A DNA stretch of 64,000 nt from Chondrosia reniformis (taxonomy: Eukaryota; Porifera; Demospongiae; Chondrillida; Chondrillidae): positions 1,312,501-1,376,500 of the forward strand of contig OX359193.1 of the NCBI GenBank assembly GCA_947172415.1, given 5' to 3'. Below, piece after piece: positions 9,736-36,600 of the stretch. Every line of letters begins with the position of its first letter. The stretch's first letter is position 1. Made by a program: the position numbers and the translations under genes. The notes below the pieces were generated by a model that saw only the letters and a list, made by a program, of their open reading frames with translations, did no database searches and was not told the DNA's origin.

Positions 9736-11882
9736 TACGCCATCACCCTCTTCATAACAAAGGACCATGTTTATAGCTAGGGGATTTAGGACAAGCCTGA
9801 TCTATATGCATTTACATTCATACACATATTTATAATTTATTAGCAGTAAGTCTGTAAATATTCAGTACCGCGCACGCCCGAAAACACTACACAAAACTGG
9901 CAATTTGAAACTCTTTAAATGAGAATCCACCCAACTGGTGTATTATTGGGAGTTGTACATAACGTAACCGATAAAAAGGAATCGTCTCTATTCATATACA
10001 TTTCACACTGTTCGACTAATAAACTAACCTTTGGTATCCTTGCCGAATGTCTTTCCAAAGAACGAAAGAAATTTTTTCCTGGAATATCCGTATATGATTA
10101 TCAATCCCGGAAAATATCGCATACTTTAAATGGTAATTAACGCAAACCAAACGCATTAATAATGCTTTTTGTATATAGAGCTATATACTTGTTATGCAAT
10201 TGCATTATATACAATTCTGAAACTTCAAATTTTATACAGTAGCTAGTTTCAAAATGGACCATGTTCTATTTGGTTACTGTTTTGTTGCTATGCAGTACTT
10301 CATTTGTATCACTTTACTGAATAAAGTTGATCCCAGGGTACACCACGCTTTGTGCCCAAAGCATGTTTTAACTCTGCTTGGCATTTCCACTATTTGTGTA
10401 GTAAGAGAAGCTCCCACGGGAATGGTCTGGCATACCCTATATATATACATGGTACATTACATGTGGCTCTGTATTTGTACAAGTTTTGGCATTTTGGAAT
10501 ATGGCAACTAATGTCATAACTAAATGTACGCATGCATGTACATATACTGTAGACAAAATACAAATATTGATCATGAGTAAGTCTTTGTACTAAGTACCAA
10601 GTTATTGTGATTCAAATATATACATTTTAAAATTTATAAAAAGATAAATGCATGGAATTTAAATCTATTATTTGAATTTCTAAGTGTCTGTTTAAATTGT
10701 GTGTACTTATATATATGGCAAGTACTGCCCAGCTGGTGGAATTCCCAATCTCAGATCACCTGCTATAAGTTATGTTAAAAATAGATATTACAGCTCTTAC
10801 TATTGTTGGATGTTGGTATGGTAATTTGTACTTAATGAAATTATTAAATTAAGAATTCAAAATAATCAGACTATTGATCATGACCAGACTATACCTTTCT
10901 TAGAGTGTCAATACCAGTCCATGTATAGGACAATATATATACGTGTAAATAAAGTATGCTTTTAGACCCATGTTTATTCCATATATAGAGATGATATATA
11001 GAAAAGTGCTCTGTGGAATTACATGCAGAGTTTATAACTATTTCACCACAGCCTTCTTTTTATCTGTGTAGAATACATTATTCAAATGGCTGCCTGTTTG
11101 AAACAGTTCAAATAGTCTATATATTACCAATTAGGAATAGTCCCAAAATCAAATTAGTTATAGCAATGGCCATTTAAGGGACCATCTAAGCTAAATTAAA
11201 CTGCATGGATGCATATTATGGTGAAGTATAAGTCAATGTCAACGTTAACAATCATATACTGTATATACATGTCTGAAACTATATATACTGTAATATCTAA
11301 CTACGTATACCTAGTGTTTGCACTGTCTCATAACATGCAACTTTGCCATCTCTATACATACAGACATTTTTTATTAAGTAAATGATAGGTACGTATATGA
11401 GTTTGGGAAATCATTGCTATAGATAATAGGTGTGTATATATAGTCATAACAATTGACAATATGCAGTATATTATGAAATATAATATGTCATCAATTAGGA
11501 TGTTTTGGTGCAAGATTTGATTAATTGTTTAAACTGTACCATGAAACGAGGAATATAGGTTAATTGATGCGCACTTCTATGAAATAGATCTTTATTGTAT
11601 ATGTGTATATGAAATATAATATGTCATCAATTAGGATGTTTATTATCTTGATACAAGATTTGTATATATCATGATCATATGTCTTTGAATTATATATTAA
11701 ATGTCAACTGAACTGGCAATTTTATATGTACAGACTATTATACAATATTCTCTTTGGATACATTGCTTATTTTTACAGTATGCCATGTGCATGTAAGTAT
11801 ATATAATATCATGCACTTACATATATGTACCACAACCTATATAATAAATAGATCTGCTAATAATCACATTTCTTAAAAGTGA
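9736..11882. other. AT-rich intergenic region, no convincing gene
   Basis: Two short open frames (9919-10140 and 10254-10511) show no recognisable domain. A 30-odd bp direct repeat containing AATATAATATGTCATCAATT occurs near 11475 and again near 11611. The last 100 bp should hold the promoter of the gene at 11883. Confidence 0.5.
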
Positions 11883-13074
11883 ATGCTTTTAAAAGTTTTC
11901 ACAATGCAATTAAAATGGGCTTGTGCATCAATTTCTACTGTGCTGTTCCTTCATCTAGTGATCATTCACACAATGTGTACTAAACCTGCTTCAGCTGGTG
12001 GATGGTTCAGATCAATTCGAATTCGAATTCTAAGGAAGTACCGAGTTCACGCTACTGGGTGTGCTAAATGTGAAGGTGAAGCAATCAAAGGAGTTAAAAT
12101 TGTGCTAATGGATAACGATTTCCCATTTGATAAGACAATGGGAACTACTACAACGGATAGCAGCGGCTGTTTCAGTGTTTCAGGAGAAGCACGTGACATA
12201 ATTGGAAAACCCGATCCTCTAATTAAAATACAGTATGAATATGGAGACAAGTTGCGCATAAGGGATCGACTGGGATTCACCAGACGTTATAAAACACCTA
12301 AAAGGAGTTATTCTGAAAATATAAACTTTGGAGATATCAATGACCCTAACACAGACAATTGCAAGGCTTATATCAAGTTCTATAATGCTATACAAGATTA
12401 CATAGTTAGAGTAAAGAGAAATATCCCATATGGAAAACTAGTGGTCACCTCCAAAGCTCTGGCTGTAACACCATATGCACCTCATACCTCTGTGAAGGTT
12501 CCCGAGGGTGAAAATCTAAATGATGCTACAGCTCAACATGAACTGGCCCATACTATTAGACATCATTATGATGGAAGTTACTTCCACTTTTCGTGGGATG
12601 CAACCAGATTTTGGTACCTTCGCTCACACAATTGCAATACTAGCTCTAACCATGGCTTTGCTTTCAATGAAGGTTGGGCTGAATTCTGGGAAAAAAACTG
12701 TTATGTGAGCAGTTTGAAATTGTAAATCCTTTTTTGCATACAGTGTTTTATAGTTTTTCTGTATATGACATAATTCATAGCCCATATAGTGATGCATGCA
12801 TGGATCGCTACAACAATGTACAATATACGTATATACACATAGAAGCTTACATATATTAAATAATGATTTATTACAAAATGCAGGTAGCTATGGTAACCCA
12901 ACAGATTATACAAGAGAAGGTAATGTTGCTAAAGCTCTGCGTAAATTGAATGAAACATGTGGGAGTGGTGATTTAAAGATGGTTGACGTGCTGAGAAGAG
13001 CTGGAGTAAGGAGTATTCACAGTTTTCATGACTACAACAGAAAGCATAGAGAGTTCTATGGGTGTGGAATATAA
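11883..13074 (+). CDS. secreted transthyretin-like domain fused to a zinc-metallopeptidase-like domain (2 exons)
   Basis: Exon 1 begins at 11883 (a second ATG, residue 8, is followed by a good signal peptide, roughly residues 8-38). Residues about 52-118 match the transthyretin-like (TTL, nematode-type) pattern: V.ATGCAKCEGEAIKGVKIVLMD, then TTTDSSGCFSVSGEA and DPLIKIQYEYGD. The downstream part carries HELAH (219-223) followed by FNEGWAEFW (261-269), the layout of a gluzincin-type zinc peptidase with His219, Glu220, His223 and a downstream Glu as candidate metal/catalytic residues. Exon 2 is 12884-13074 (about 62 aa, RREGNVA-like helix and two cysteines). Joining it in frame needs a phase-1 donor; 12699 (T|GTTATG, giving KNCSYGNP) fits, whereas the stronger GTGAGC at 12705 shifts the frame to a stop. 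The donor choice is the weakest part of the model. Substrate unknown. Confidence 0.72.
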
Positions 13075-13798
13075 GATCATGCTAGTACACTTGATAGGGG
13101 TGTGGGTGTGTGTGTGTGGTTGTATGTATGCAGCTATATAGGTGTGTGTGAACATGTCACACGTGTGTGTGTGTGTGTGTGTGAACGTGTCACGTGTGTG
13201 TGTGTGCATATATAGGTTACATAGTCGTAGATAATTATGTATGAAACATGGTATGTTTACAAGCCAAAAGGCATTTCAGGTTTTGTTTTGCTGTATTTCT
13301 GAATAAAAAGTGTGAATGGTCTACAAATTATTTATCAAATAAAAAATACATTCAAAATGATCTGATGAGGTATCCAAACACATGAAATGTATTATGAAGA
13401 GAAGATCAAGTTACAATAAATTTTAACCATTACACACAAGCCATTCTTGTTCAAGGTAAACATTCTCTTAAATGAAATTCTTTGGAATCAAAGATTAGTT
13501 TTCTTTGAAAAATTTGGGCAGGTTTGCTAGATCTGTATACAAATATAACCAAATATGGATAACAGAGAGACCTCAGGAGGATAAATGTGAGCTTTTCCAA
13601 TATCTACTGTATAGCCAGAAATGTTGCAAGTTTAATATTCTGCATTTTAACAGATTTGTAAGGACAAAAGGCAACGTTATAAAGCATAATCATTAAAGTC
13701 TAGCTCTTCACTGGTTAATAATGGGATAGCAAGTATACTCTCTAGTCATTCTATGTATTATATACATGTACATGCACTGCTTACATATTTTACAATTC
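13075..13798. other. convergent intergenic region with GT microsatellite
   Basis: Holds a (GT)n-rich tract at about 13098-13206 with two CACGTGTGTG-like interruptions, the AATAAA listed separately, and otherwise unremarkable AT-rich DNA between two convergent genes. No coding signal seen. Confidence 0.6.
13302..13307 (+). terminator. polyadenylation signal AATAAA
   Basis: AATAAA about 230 bp after the stop of the transthyretin-like/peptidase gene, past a GT microsatellite; plausible 3' end signal. Confidence 0.45.
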
Positions 13799-27007
<13,209 letters not shown>

Positions 27008-27601
27008 TTTGTCACATAGATAAAGATAACCACAACCGTTGTAAATTTCAAGAGAAACATGTATACTTGCAAAGCAGACGCAATTTATACTGCAAAAAGT
27101 GGTCCCAGGAAATGTAAATCGACACATATATCTAAAACATGTACACCACGTCATTATCATCCTCTATTATCCCGCCCACTCATGTCTCCTGAGGAGCACA
27201 ATCAATGACCTAATGATTGAAACTGAAGTACATACGTACACTAACAGGTCAATCTCGATCCCATATATATAATTAGCCACTCAAAGATATGTACATGTAT
27301 ATGGTTGAGCCATAGACAGCTATTTGTTCTTATTAGGACTCATCAGTATGGCATACGACTGAAGTGTTGTGATAATAATAATCAAAGCTTTAATATCAGC
27401 TTTAGATCTCAACGTCCTCTAGCTATTTTCACATCACATCACATAGGGTAGAAATAAAAATTAATACAAGAAACAGAATATTACAGAATGTTATTGCACC
27501 TTAATTCATTCATTTGTAGTTATAAAGTAGATACGTATATAGAGTGGATATATTACCATTAAACTAGCTTACAAGTACGTATAAATTGCTTTAATTATAT
27601 G
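27008..27601. other. intergenic region between GRK (3' end) and POLR3A (5' end)
   Basis: About 590 bp; must contain the POLR3A promoter close to 27008 and the GRK 3' UTR close to 27602. A family C fragment (CCGCCCACTCATGTCTCC) lies near 27172-27240. Nothing else recognisable. Confidence 0.55.
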
Positions 27602-30600
27602 TTAATCTTCAGGAAACGAAGGTGCTGGAACACTGCGAGTGTGCCTCAGTTGCCTGGATCTAGCGGCCACGAGCCCCTCGTCTGTTGAGATCTTTCTGAT
27701 GGATTTTGGGCCGTTCTGCATGAGTTCTACGCTATCGTGCACTGCTTGCCTCAAAGTCTCATACCAAATCTCATGTTCCACAACACTCTACACAGTAACA
27801 GACAGAGAGAAATAAACTACTAGTAAGATAAAATAATTGTCTCTGGTATCATGAAAGCAATTGGTTACATGCAGTCTCAGGCAGGCAGACCTGGTATGCA
27901 TGGGAGCCATTTTAAAGTGAGTACAATCAGGTGAGATTGAATAAAATTAGGCTTTCTAATATACAGTAAAAAGATTAACTTTGTAATTTAGAGGTTTTGT
28001 GAATCACAACACAGTAAACAAGACTGAAAGATTTCACATTTGTTAGAGACTGAAAGATTTCACATCTGTTAGAGACTGAAAGATTTCACATTTGTTAGAG
28101 ACTGAAAGATTACAAGTCATGCTCACATCAAACTTGAAAGTGCTGTCCTTTTTAGAGCCAACAGGATGGATCTGAATGCATTTGCTGTTCTTCATGCATG
28201 TTTCAGTAACAAGGATGGCAGCGTCAAATGTTACAAGTCCGTTATTCTTGTGCATGTTCTGGAAAACAATAAAGTAAACCAGTCATCTATACACAGATAA
28301 CTGACTACGTACATCTAACAATGTAATGTATGAACACGCTATCACATGTACAAACATGAAGAGTGGGTCCTTTGGATTAAAATTTGAAAATTTTTGTCAA
28401 ATTTAGCTTTTCTTTCCAGCAGAATTTAATTCTTTTGACACAAAACTTGGTAAAGTAAAATCACATCATTCAATCATACTTATCTAGACCAGATCTTTAA
28501 CATACAATTACCTATACTCTTAGCTAATAGAATTTCAGAAGAATTATCTCAAATAAAATATAAATGTGCATTCTGTCAGAAACTGTCAGAAACTCTCTCA
28601 GAAATATTTGAAAGGTTTAGTTTCTGCTTTGCACAATAATGTTAGTTATTGTGCATATGTTGACATGTTGGTAACCTGATTGCATAATATTAAAGGTATA
28701 CCAGGATACCATGGTAATTTTGTCATACTGAATACTGGAATTGATATTCCTATACAACAGCTTAACTTACAAATGGGGAATCTCCCCACTCCAATCTCCC
28801 TGAGTACAGCTTGACATATCTTCTCTGCCAGAAGCTCAAAAGTGATGCAGCTACCGTTAGTCTGTGTGTGTAGCCCTCTAGAAGACACTCTTTGTTTTCC
28901 ATGGCTGTGTAAGGACGTACTCCAGCCTTGCTGTACTTGATAGCTTCCTTCCTGTCAACCTTCTCCCTCTCATTGTTCACCATATCAAATACGGTGTCTA
29001 ACAGTAACCATAGAAACACACACATAAATGCCCCACAAGTGTGGCAGTGAAATGAAATACAAATGAACCAGGCTGTTAAGAATGTCCTCAAGAGTAGATG
29101 TAGCATATTGATGTTAGATTATTCATGCACGTACCAAACATCTCCGTCTGCCACATTGGAGACACTATGGTGTTGAAGTCCTTGTACCTCTCCTGATCCT
29201 CATCTGTCAGCTGAACAAGAGTGCATGATACAGTTGACTTACAATAAGACATTACTGTGACAACACAACACCATGACAACATACGTATCATCATGACAAC
29301 ACAACACTTTGTCTACCTCTCCTGATCCTCATATGTCAGCTGAACAAGAGTGCATGATACAGTTGACTTAAAATAAGACATCACCATAACAACATAACAC
29401 CATGACAACACAACACTTTGACACAGTCTACTTGCATACCTTAACACCTTTGATGTCATCATCATCAAAAGATCCAATGTCAAACGTCTCTGCCGCATGT
29501 ACCTCGCCTTTTGGGGGGACAAAGGGAGGCTTGAGTTTCTTGTTCATTGCATCTTGCCAATTAATGAGCTTAAAGAAATCTATCTCTTTCAGTTCCTGAG
29601 ATCTGAAGAAGGGAGAAAGATACTCACTGTAATCAGGCAGTAGAGATGAAACCTTTTCAAAAAGATGGAGAGCTATTATCAGAACTTTATACATTGCCTA
29701 GGTTCACTAACCATGGACACACCGGTAGACATTTCTAATTATCACTGATAAACTTATGACAAGTATTTATTGACTGATTTTGCCACATTTCAACCAAAAA
29801 CAGTAGCTTTTGGGTAATGTTTGTTTTGATCTGTAACAGACATTATATCCAGACATGCTCTAGGCTACTTATATTTGATATAAACAGCAGCTACAAGTTT
29901 TGTATTTTACTTGGAGCGCCACTTTAGCATAATGTGATAGATGGGTTAGTTGGAGTGTTATAGGACATTGCAGAAGTGATGGCCGACTGTACGTTACACT
30001 CACCCTCTTCCGTGACATGCAAGTCTCTTCTTTGGGTCTTTTTCAAGCAGTCCATGCAAGAGGTCCCTGGTGGGCGCACTGAGGGTGTCGGGAAGACTCA
30101 CCTCCTTTGTGAGGGTGATGGCATCAATATCCTCTCGCTTCTGGTTGGCACCACGGAAGGGACTGTGTCTGAACAAGTAAAAGGAGAAGCTCACTGAAAG
30201 CACCACCCACAAAGAGGTACAACATTACCAGACTAACAGGTTTATAAAATGATACCACTTTTGTTTATCTTTCAAAGACCCAGGTCACCCAGACCCCTCT
30301 ATAGGGGCCAAATAAGACCCAGGTCACCCAGACCCCTCTATAGGGGCCAAATAAGACCCAGGTCACCCAGACCCCTCTATAGGGGCCAAATAAGATCCAG
30401 GTCACCCAGACCCCTCTATAGGGGCCAAATGAAGTGCAGATCCAAAGATATGATGTCTAGAGAGTCCAAAATGTGCACACATTCAATCTTTATTTCATTA
30501 CATGTGTTGAAAGACTACAAAGTGATTTACCCGAGCAGCAGTTTATGTAGTACACAACCGAGAGAGAACCAGTCAGCTGTATAGTTGTACTGCACACCCT

Positions 30601-33600
30601 TCATGATGACCTCAGGAGCCATGTAGCCGTGAGTTCCACTACAGAGTGGGAAGGAAATGGGAACTAATAATCTGGAACTACACACCATTTACCTGGAGCT
30701 GTCGGATCTTTACATTCAAAGCACATGCCAAAACCACATAAGTATGTACATACATATATACAGAGGTACACAGGCAGAGAGATACATACATAAGTATGTA
30801 CATACATATATACAGAGGTACACAAGCAGAGAGGTACATACATAAGTATGTACATACATATATATATACAGAGGTACACAGGCAGAGAGGTACATACATA
30901 AGTATGTACATACATATATACAGAGGTACACAGGCAGAGAGATACATACATAAGTATGTACATACATATATACAGAGGTACACAGGCAGAGAGATACATA
31001 CATAAGTATGTACATATATATATACAGAGGTACACAGGCAGAGAGATACATACATAAGTATGTACATACATATATACAGAGGTACACAAGCAGAGAGATA
31101 CATACATAAGTATGTACATACATATATACAGAGGTACACAGGCAGAGAGATACATACATATATACAGAGGTACACAGGCAGAGAGATACATACATAAGTA
31201 TGTACATACATATATACAGAGGTACACAGGCAGAGAGATACATACATAAGTATGTACATACATATATACAGAGGTACACAGGCAGAGAGATACATACATA
31301 AGTATGTACATACATATATACAGAGGTACACAGGCAGAGAGATACATACATAAGTATGTACATACATATATACAGAGGTACACAGGCAGAGAGATACATA
31401 CATAAGTATGTACATACATATATACAGAGGTACACAGGCAGAGAGGTACATACATAAGTATGTACATACATATATACAGAGGTACACAAGCAGAGAGATA
31501 CATACATAAGTATGTACATATATATATACAGAGGTACACAGGCAGAGAGATACATACATAAGTATGTACATACATATATACAGAGGTACACAGGCAGAGA
31601 GATACATACATAAGTATGTACATACATATATACAGAGGTACACAGGCAGAGAGATACATACATATATACAGAGGTACACAGGCAGAGAGATACATACATA
31701 TATACAGAGGTACACAGGCAGAGAGGTACATACATAAGTATGTACATATATAGCGTTATTTAAATGTGAAATGATACAGAACGTTGGTTGTGTTCTGCTG
31801 ATGAAGACTGCCAGGATAAAATGGTCAATTGTGAATGTTACTATGGCTGAATTACATGGCAATTCAGTTGCTGAAGAAGACCCCAGAGTCGAAACATCTC
31901 GTTCTCAAGAAATAAACTACATCTCTAGACACTTGAAATGAACCATCTCGGTCCCAAGGGTATGTTGTTCTCTGGCTAAATTAATTGTGTATGTATATAT
32001 ATATATATAGGTAATTATGTATGCAATAACATTTAACATTTTCATTTAAGGAAACTTGGAATTCTCCCCAGCCTGGCTAATATGATGACACCTATAGCTT
32101 ATGAATGCTGTACACCTACACTGATGAGGACGGCCATCTTTTGGAGAAGTCCTGAGCTAGCCCCAAGTCTGAAATTCTAACATGTCCTTCTTCATCCAGG
32201 AGAATGTTGGATGGCTGCAAAGCCAAAGAAGATAATCATATATTCACATCATTGCATTATGTTAATCTGTTGGTGTACCACATTAAAGGACTACAGGAAT
32301 GAGCATAATTTGTGTTACCATGGAAACACTAACCTTCAAGTCTCTGTACACAATATTCAATTTGTGAAGGTGTTCCAGTCCAAGAATAATTTCAGCTCCA
32401 TAGAATCTTGCAACATCCTCTGACACAACTCCCTGCTGGTTCAGGTGATAATGGAGGTCACCACCTAAGAGACCATACGTACATACATTATCGTATCCTG
32501 TGTATTATATGTGTTACATATGTACAATATGTACATATATATACACTATTACATTATGTACATATACGTATATACACTATTGTATTATGTACATACGTAT
32601 ACACTATTGTATTATGTACATATGGATGTATACATATACCTATTCATGAATTAGGGCTCCTACATATACCAAAACTTACTTACTGTAAAGTGTTATGTAT
32701 ATGTGCAATACATTTACACATACTATGGATACACGTAGTGTATATACGTACATATACCTATTCATGAATTACAGCTCTGATTTGTCAGTATACATAAAAC
32801 TTACCATTCATTAGGTCAATAATTAGATAAAGTTTGTTGTTGGTTTGAAAAGCATAGTGTAGATTAACAATGAAGGCAGAATTCACCTACAAATCAAGAG
32901 CATAATATACGATGTATACGCATAGGTATGTATATATAGTATTATCTTAAATGCAGGCGTTTTGTGTACACAGAATATGTTATAGTAAAAGAAAGTAATT
33001 CTAAAGTGTAAAACCAGTCACAAACGTATGGAATTTAAATAGTTGAATTTGTTTGTAAAAATAAGGATTCCTTCAAACTTCATCAAAGCTATCTCTTGGA
33101 TGCTTCATCCTTTGACTTTTGAGTGTCTAGAGACACAGTTTCATTGTTAAACTGGGTCTCTATACACTCGTGCAAAAAGTGGAAGGATGAACCATCGAAG
33201 AGATTGAATTTGTTTGTGAAATGGTAAACACACACAAATCTGACAGTTTTTAGAGAGAAACAAAACAATAAATGTATTATCCATCATCCATACAAACCTG
33301 AACTAGAATGTTTCGTTCATTATATACCAAGTCTTCGCCATGTCTGAGCTTGATCCTTCTCTTGTCCAAACACTTCATAGCAAACCTGACAGAGCCAACA
33401 AATAGAAACATGTCTCATCATTTGACTCTGGATTTTACCCCTCCCACTCATGTCTCTTGATATCTGCTGATAAGGAAACCACAAGCTTTTTAGCTTTTGG
33501 AGTACTTATCAGCAGATAGCTACTCAAAACTTCCATTGTATCCCATACTGATGAGTTCTAGCCAACAAATACAAACATACATATGCAGGGCTGCATAGAT

Positions 33601-36600
33601 AGGGGGGTAAATGCGCTCCCCCCTAGGATTGATTTTGCCCCCCTAAACTGCTTTGACACCCTCCATACCATTGCCCCCCCCCCCTAAATTTTGAAAATTT
33701 TCATTTTGTCCACTCTGACCGCAAGTTCTGCATACAGCCCTGACTGTACATGTAAATTTACAGTTGGTTGGACATATTGTAGATTCTCTTAGGAGTAAAA
33801 CCCTGTTGTATGTCTCCCTGGGTAAAACCCTGTGTCATTGGATACCATTTCACTAAAGTCTTCAGTACCAAATGAAGCATTTCCTGAAAATATTTTAACT
33901 GCTCTAGAGTACAAACTCACATTCTTCCACTGTCATCCTTTCGACAGCCGTACACTTCTCCAAATCCACCTCTGCCAATGATACGATGGATGGTGAAGTC
34001 ATCCGGATTAATGGTAAAGGGAAGAGTAATCTCAAGATACTTCCACTGGCAGTACTTGACATATTGAGGGCTACAGAAGAAACATACTACATTACACAGG
34101 ACTCACAAACGATGAAGAAGAAGACAAAGATTCCAAGAGTCACTGATGAAGGATGGAATTCCCAGAAACAGCTGTCTGGCCCAGTGGAGAAGAAGAAGAA
34201 GAAGGAGAAAACTCTTGTATCCTCATTCAAGCTCTCACTAGGTTTAGTTACTTATATGCCTTTTACTCTATAATAGACGTAGCATGTTGAAAAGTGGTGT
34301 GTTAGATTATTAATATGTTTGTTTGCTTTGAATATGTCAACAACTATAACTATGGCTCCTTAAGAGTGTAAGGGACTTGACCAATATCTGGTGAGGTAAG
34401 ATGAACCCTTTGAAATAAAAGTTTGACATAGTTGTAAGAATCCTTATCACAAATGGTAATGCCTGGGGTTAGCTTTACTTCCTGATGGAGATAGGTAAGA
34501 AAATGAAATAAGTGATCATTCTACTTTGTTGTTCTTGAAAATGTAAATTGTGAATGATGTATTCTATTATATCATTAACATAAAATGGAAGTGAGGTAAT
34601 TACTGACATATGTAATCTTGCAGTAAGAAAAACCTACATATACGTACCTATTTCTCTCCCTTAATATTGTACACACTAGGGTTTCTTTCAGAAGGGGAAT
34701 AAAATTAAATATTGGAAACCTTTGAGAGTGCAACTTAGTTCAATACTTTTGAACTCACTAACTAACAATGATTGCAGGCGCTTGATCTTGGCATGATTAG
34801 TAAGAGCTGATATAAAACCACAAGTATTTAATTGGGTTACAGGCTGTGTATATATACATATGCATGTACACAAATTTACTGAATTATAATAATGACAGAT
34901 GTTGATAAGGCAGCATTCCCAGACATAGATATCAGTCTCTGGGAAACACAAAGTAACAAAAAATTGGACACATTTACAGTACGTATAAACTTCCTTTCTC
35001 CACTTAAGTACATACGTACATTGACTAATCCACATACGTATTGCTTGCGAGGACCAATTGGATGACATCAGCTATAGATTTCCGGCACTGGCCCCAAAAG
35101 CTGAAGTATATACCATACCTATAAATACCTACATAGCTCTATACATACCAGCCCCAATTATTGACGTTTTAACTGCATGTACGTACGTACGTACACAGCA
35201 CATACGTACATACGTACATGTACAAATGTACAGTAGTTTGAAATCATTCTTGTATTATAAAACAATAATTACCTGTACAAAAATTCCCTAAATATTCCAC
35301 TGTCTGCTTCTGTATATAGTTCTTCTTTGACCGACTGCAAAAGGACATAAAAGTTTGCAATATACATACGTACATACATGTCCAAAGTACATGCACAAAA
35401 TACATTTATATTTACTTTTCATGTAGTGCGCATAGGAGAGAAACATGAAGGGAGCTTTGCAGTAGCAATTGTAGCTCAGTGGCAGAGCAGTGGTGGACAT
35501 AACCAGCTGTCCTGGGTTTGATTCCCAGAAATTGCTTCTTTCATGTTTTTCCCTCTTCATGATGTTTGAGAATGATCACTTGTGGTTTGATTATCACTTT
35601 GATTAAGTAACACTAAGTATTATAGATCACACTAAACACTACTATATGTCAGTACAGAATAGCCAAAATCTCTCTCCATGTTATACTATCCATGGACTAT
35701 CTAAGCTGCCATTTTAGTATTGCATCATCACAGCATTCTTAGAGTAGGTGATGATAGTGAATATCCTGACAAGGTCATGGTTTAAACAGTTTAACGAGTA
35801 TCAAGCTCTTAAGCAAGCCCACGTTACTGACTTCTCCATAGAAATCTGTATTTTAGTGTAATGTACATTTTCCTACTGTACTAAATCTTAATGAATACTA
35901 CTGGCTTCAAATAGGCACATGGTATATAGGTATGCATTGTACAATGTGTATATACGTATGTACGTAGGAGGGAGGAATCGGGATGGGAGGGGCAAGGAAT
36001 GGGAGGGGCAAGGAATGGGAGGACAAGGAATGGGAGGGGCAAGGAATGGGAGGGGCCAGGAATGGGAGGGGCAAGGAATGGGAGGGGCAAGGAATGGGAG
36101 GGGTAAGGAATGGGAGGGGCAAGGAATGGGAGGGGTAAGGAATGGGAGGGGCAAGGAATGGGAGGGGCCAGGAATGGGAAGGGCAAGGAATGGGAGGGGC
36201 AAGGAATGGGAGGGGCCAGGAATGGGAAGGGCAAGGAATGGGAGGGGCAAGGAATGGGAGGGGTAAGGAATGTGAGGGGGGATTGAGTTTTTCATTCCGG
36301 AAATCCTAAGTTACAGCTTCAGAATAATAAACTTTGTATGTTGTAGGAGATTTCAGGTATACATACGTAATATGACAGTTATACATACATCAAAAAGATT
36401 CAGATGAAATTCCTTAGCAGTTAACTTTTCATTGATAACACGTATCACATCTCTCTCCAATGGCTGCAGGACACAAGAGAAGGGAAGGACATAATAGACA
36501 TCTAAAGTACGTACATAGCATCTTGAAATTTAAGAGGACCTTTAGTTTCCTTTCATTCCATAAATCTGATGCAAGCTAAGGACATGTGCTCAACCAGGTA

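Noticed and set aside
9919..10511. Two plus-strand open frames of 73 and 85 codons
   Set aside because: No domain, no splice partners and AT-rich chance composition; not supported as genes.
12701..12725. Transthyretin-like/peptidase gene ending at the stop near 12725 as a single exon
   Set aside because: The downstream frame 12884-13074 reads as a coherent protein tail and is followed by AATAAA, so a spliced second exon is more likely, although not proven.
30664..31862. Minus-strand open frames up to 394 codons
   Set aside because: Periodic translation of the 52-bp array in a GRK intron; low-complexity and present in three frames at once.
35465..35536. Functional tRNA gene
   Set aside because: Anticodon stem is short, position 33 is not T, and a SINE-type tail shared with another locus follows; called a tRNA-like SINE head instead.
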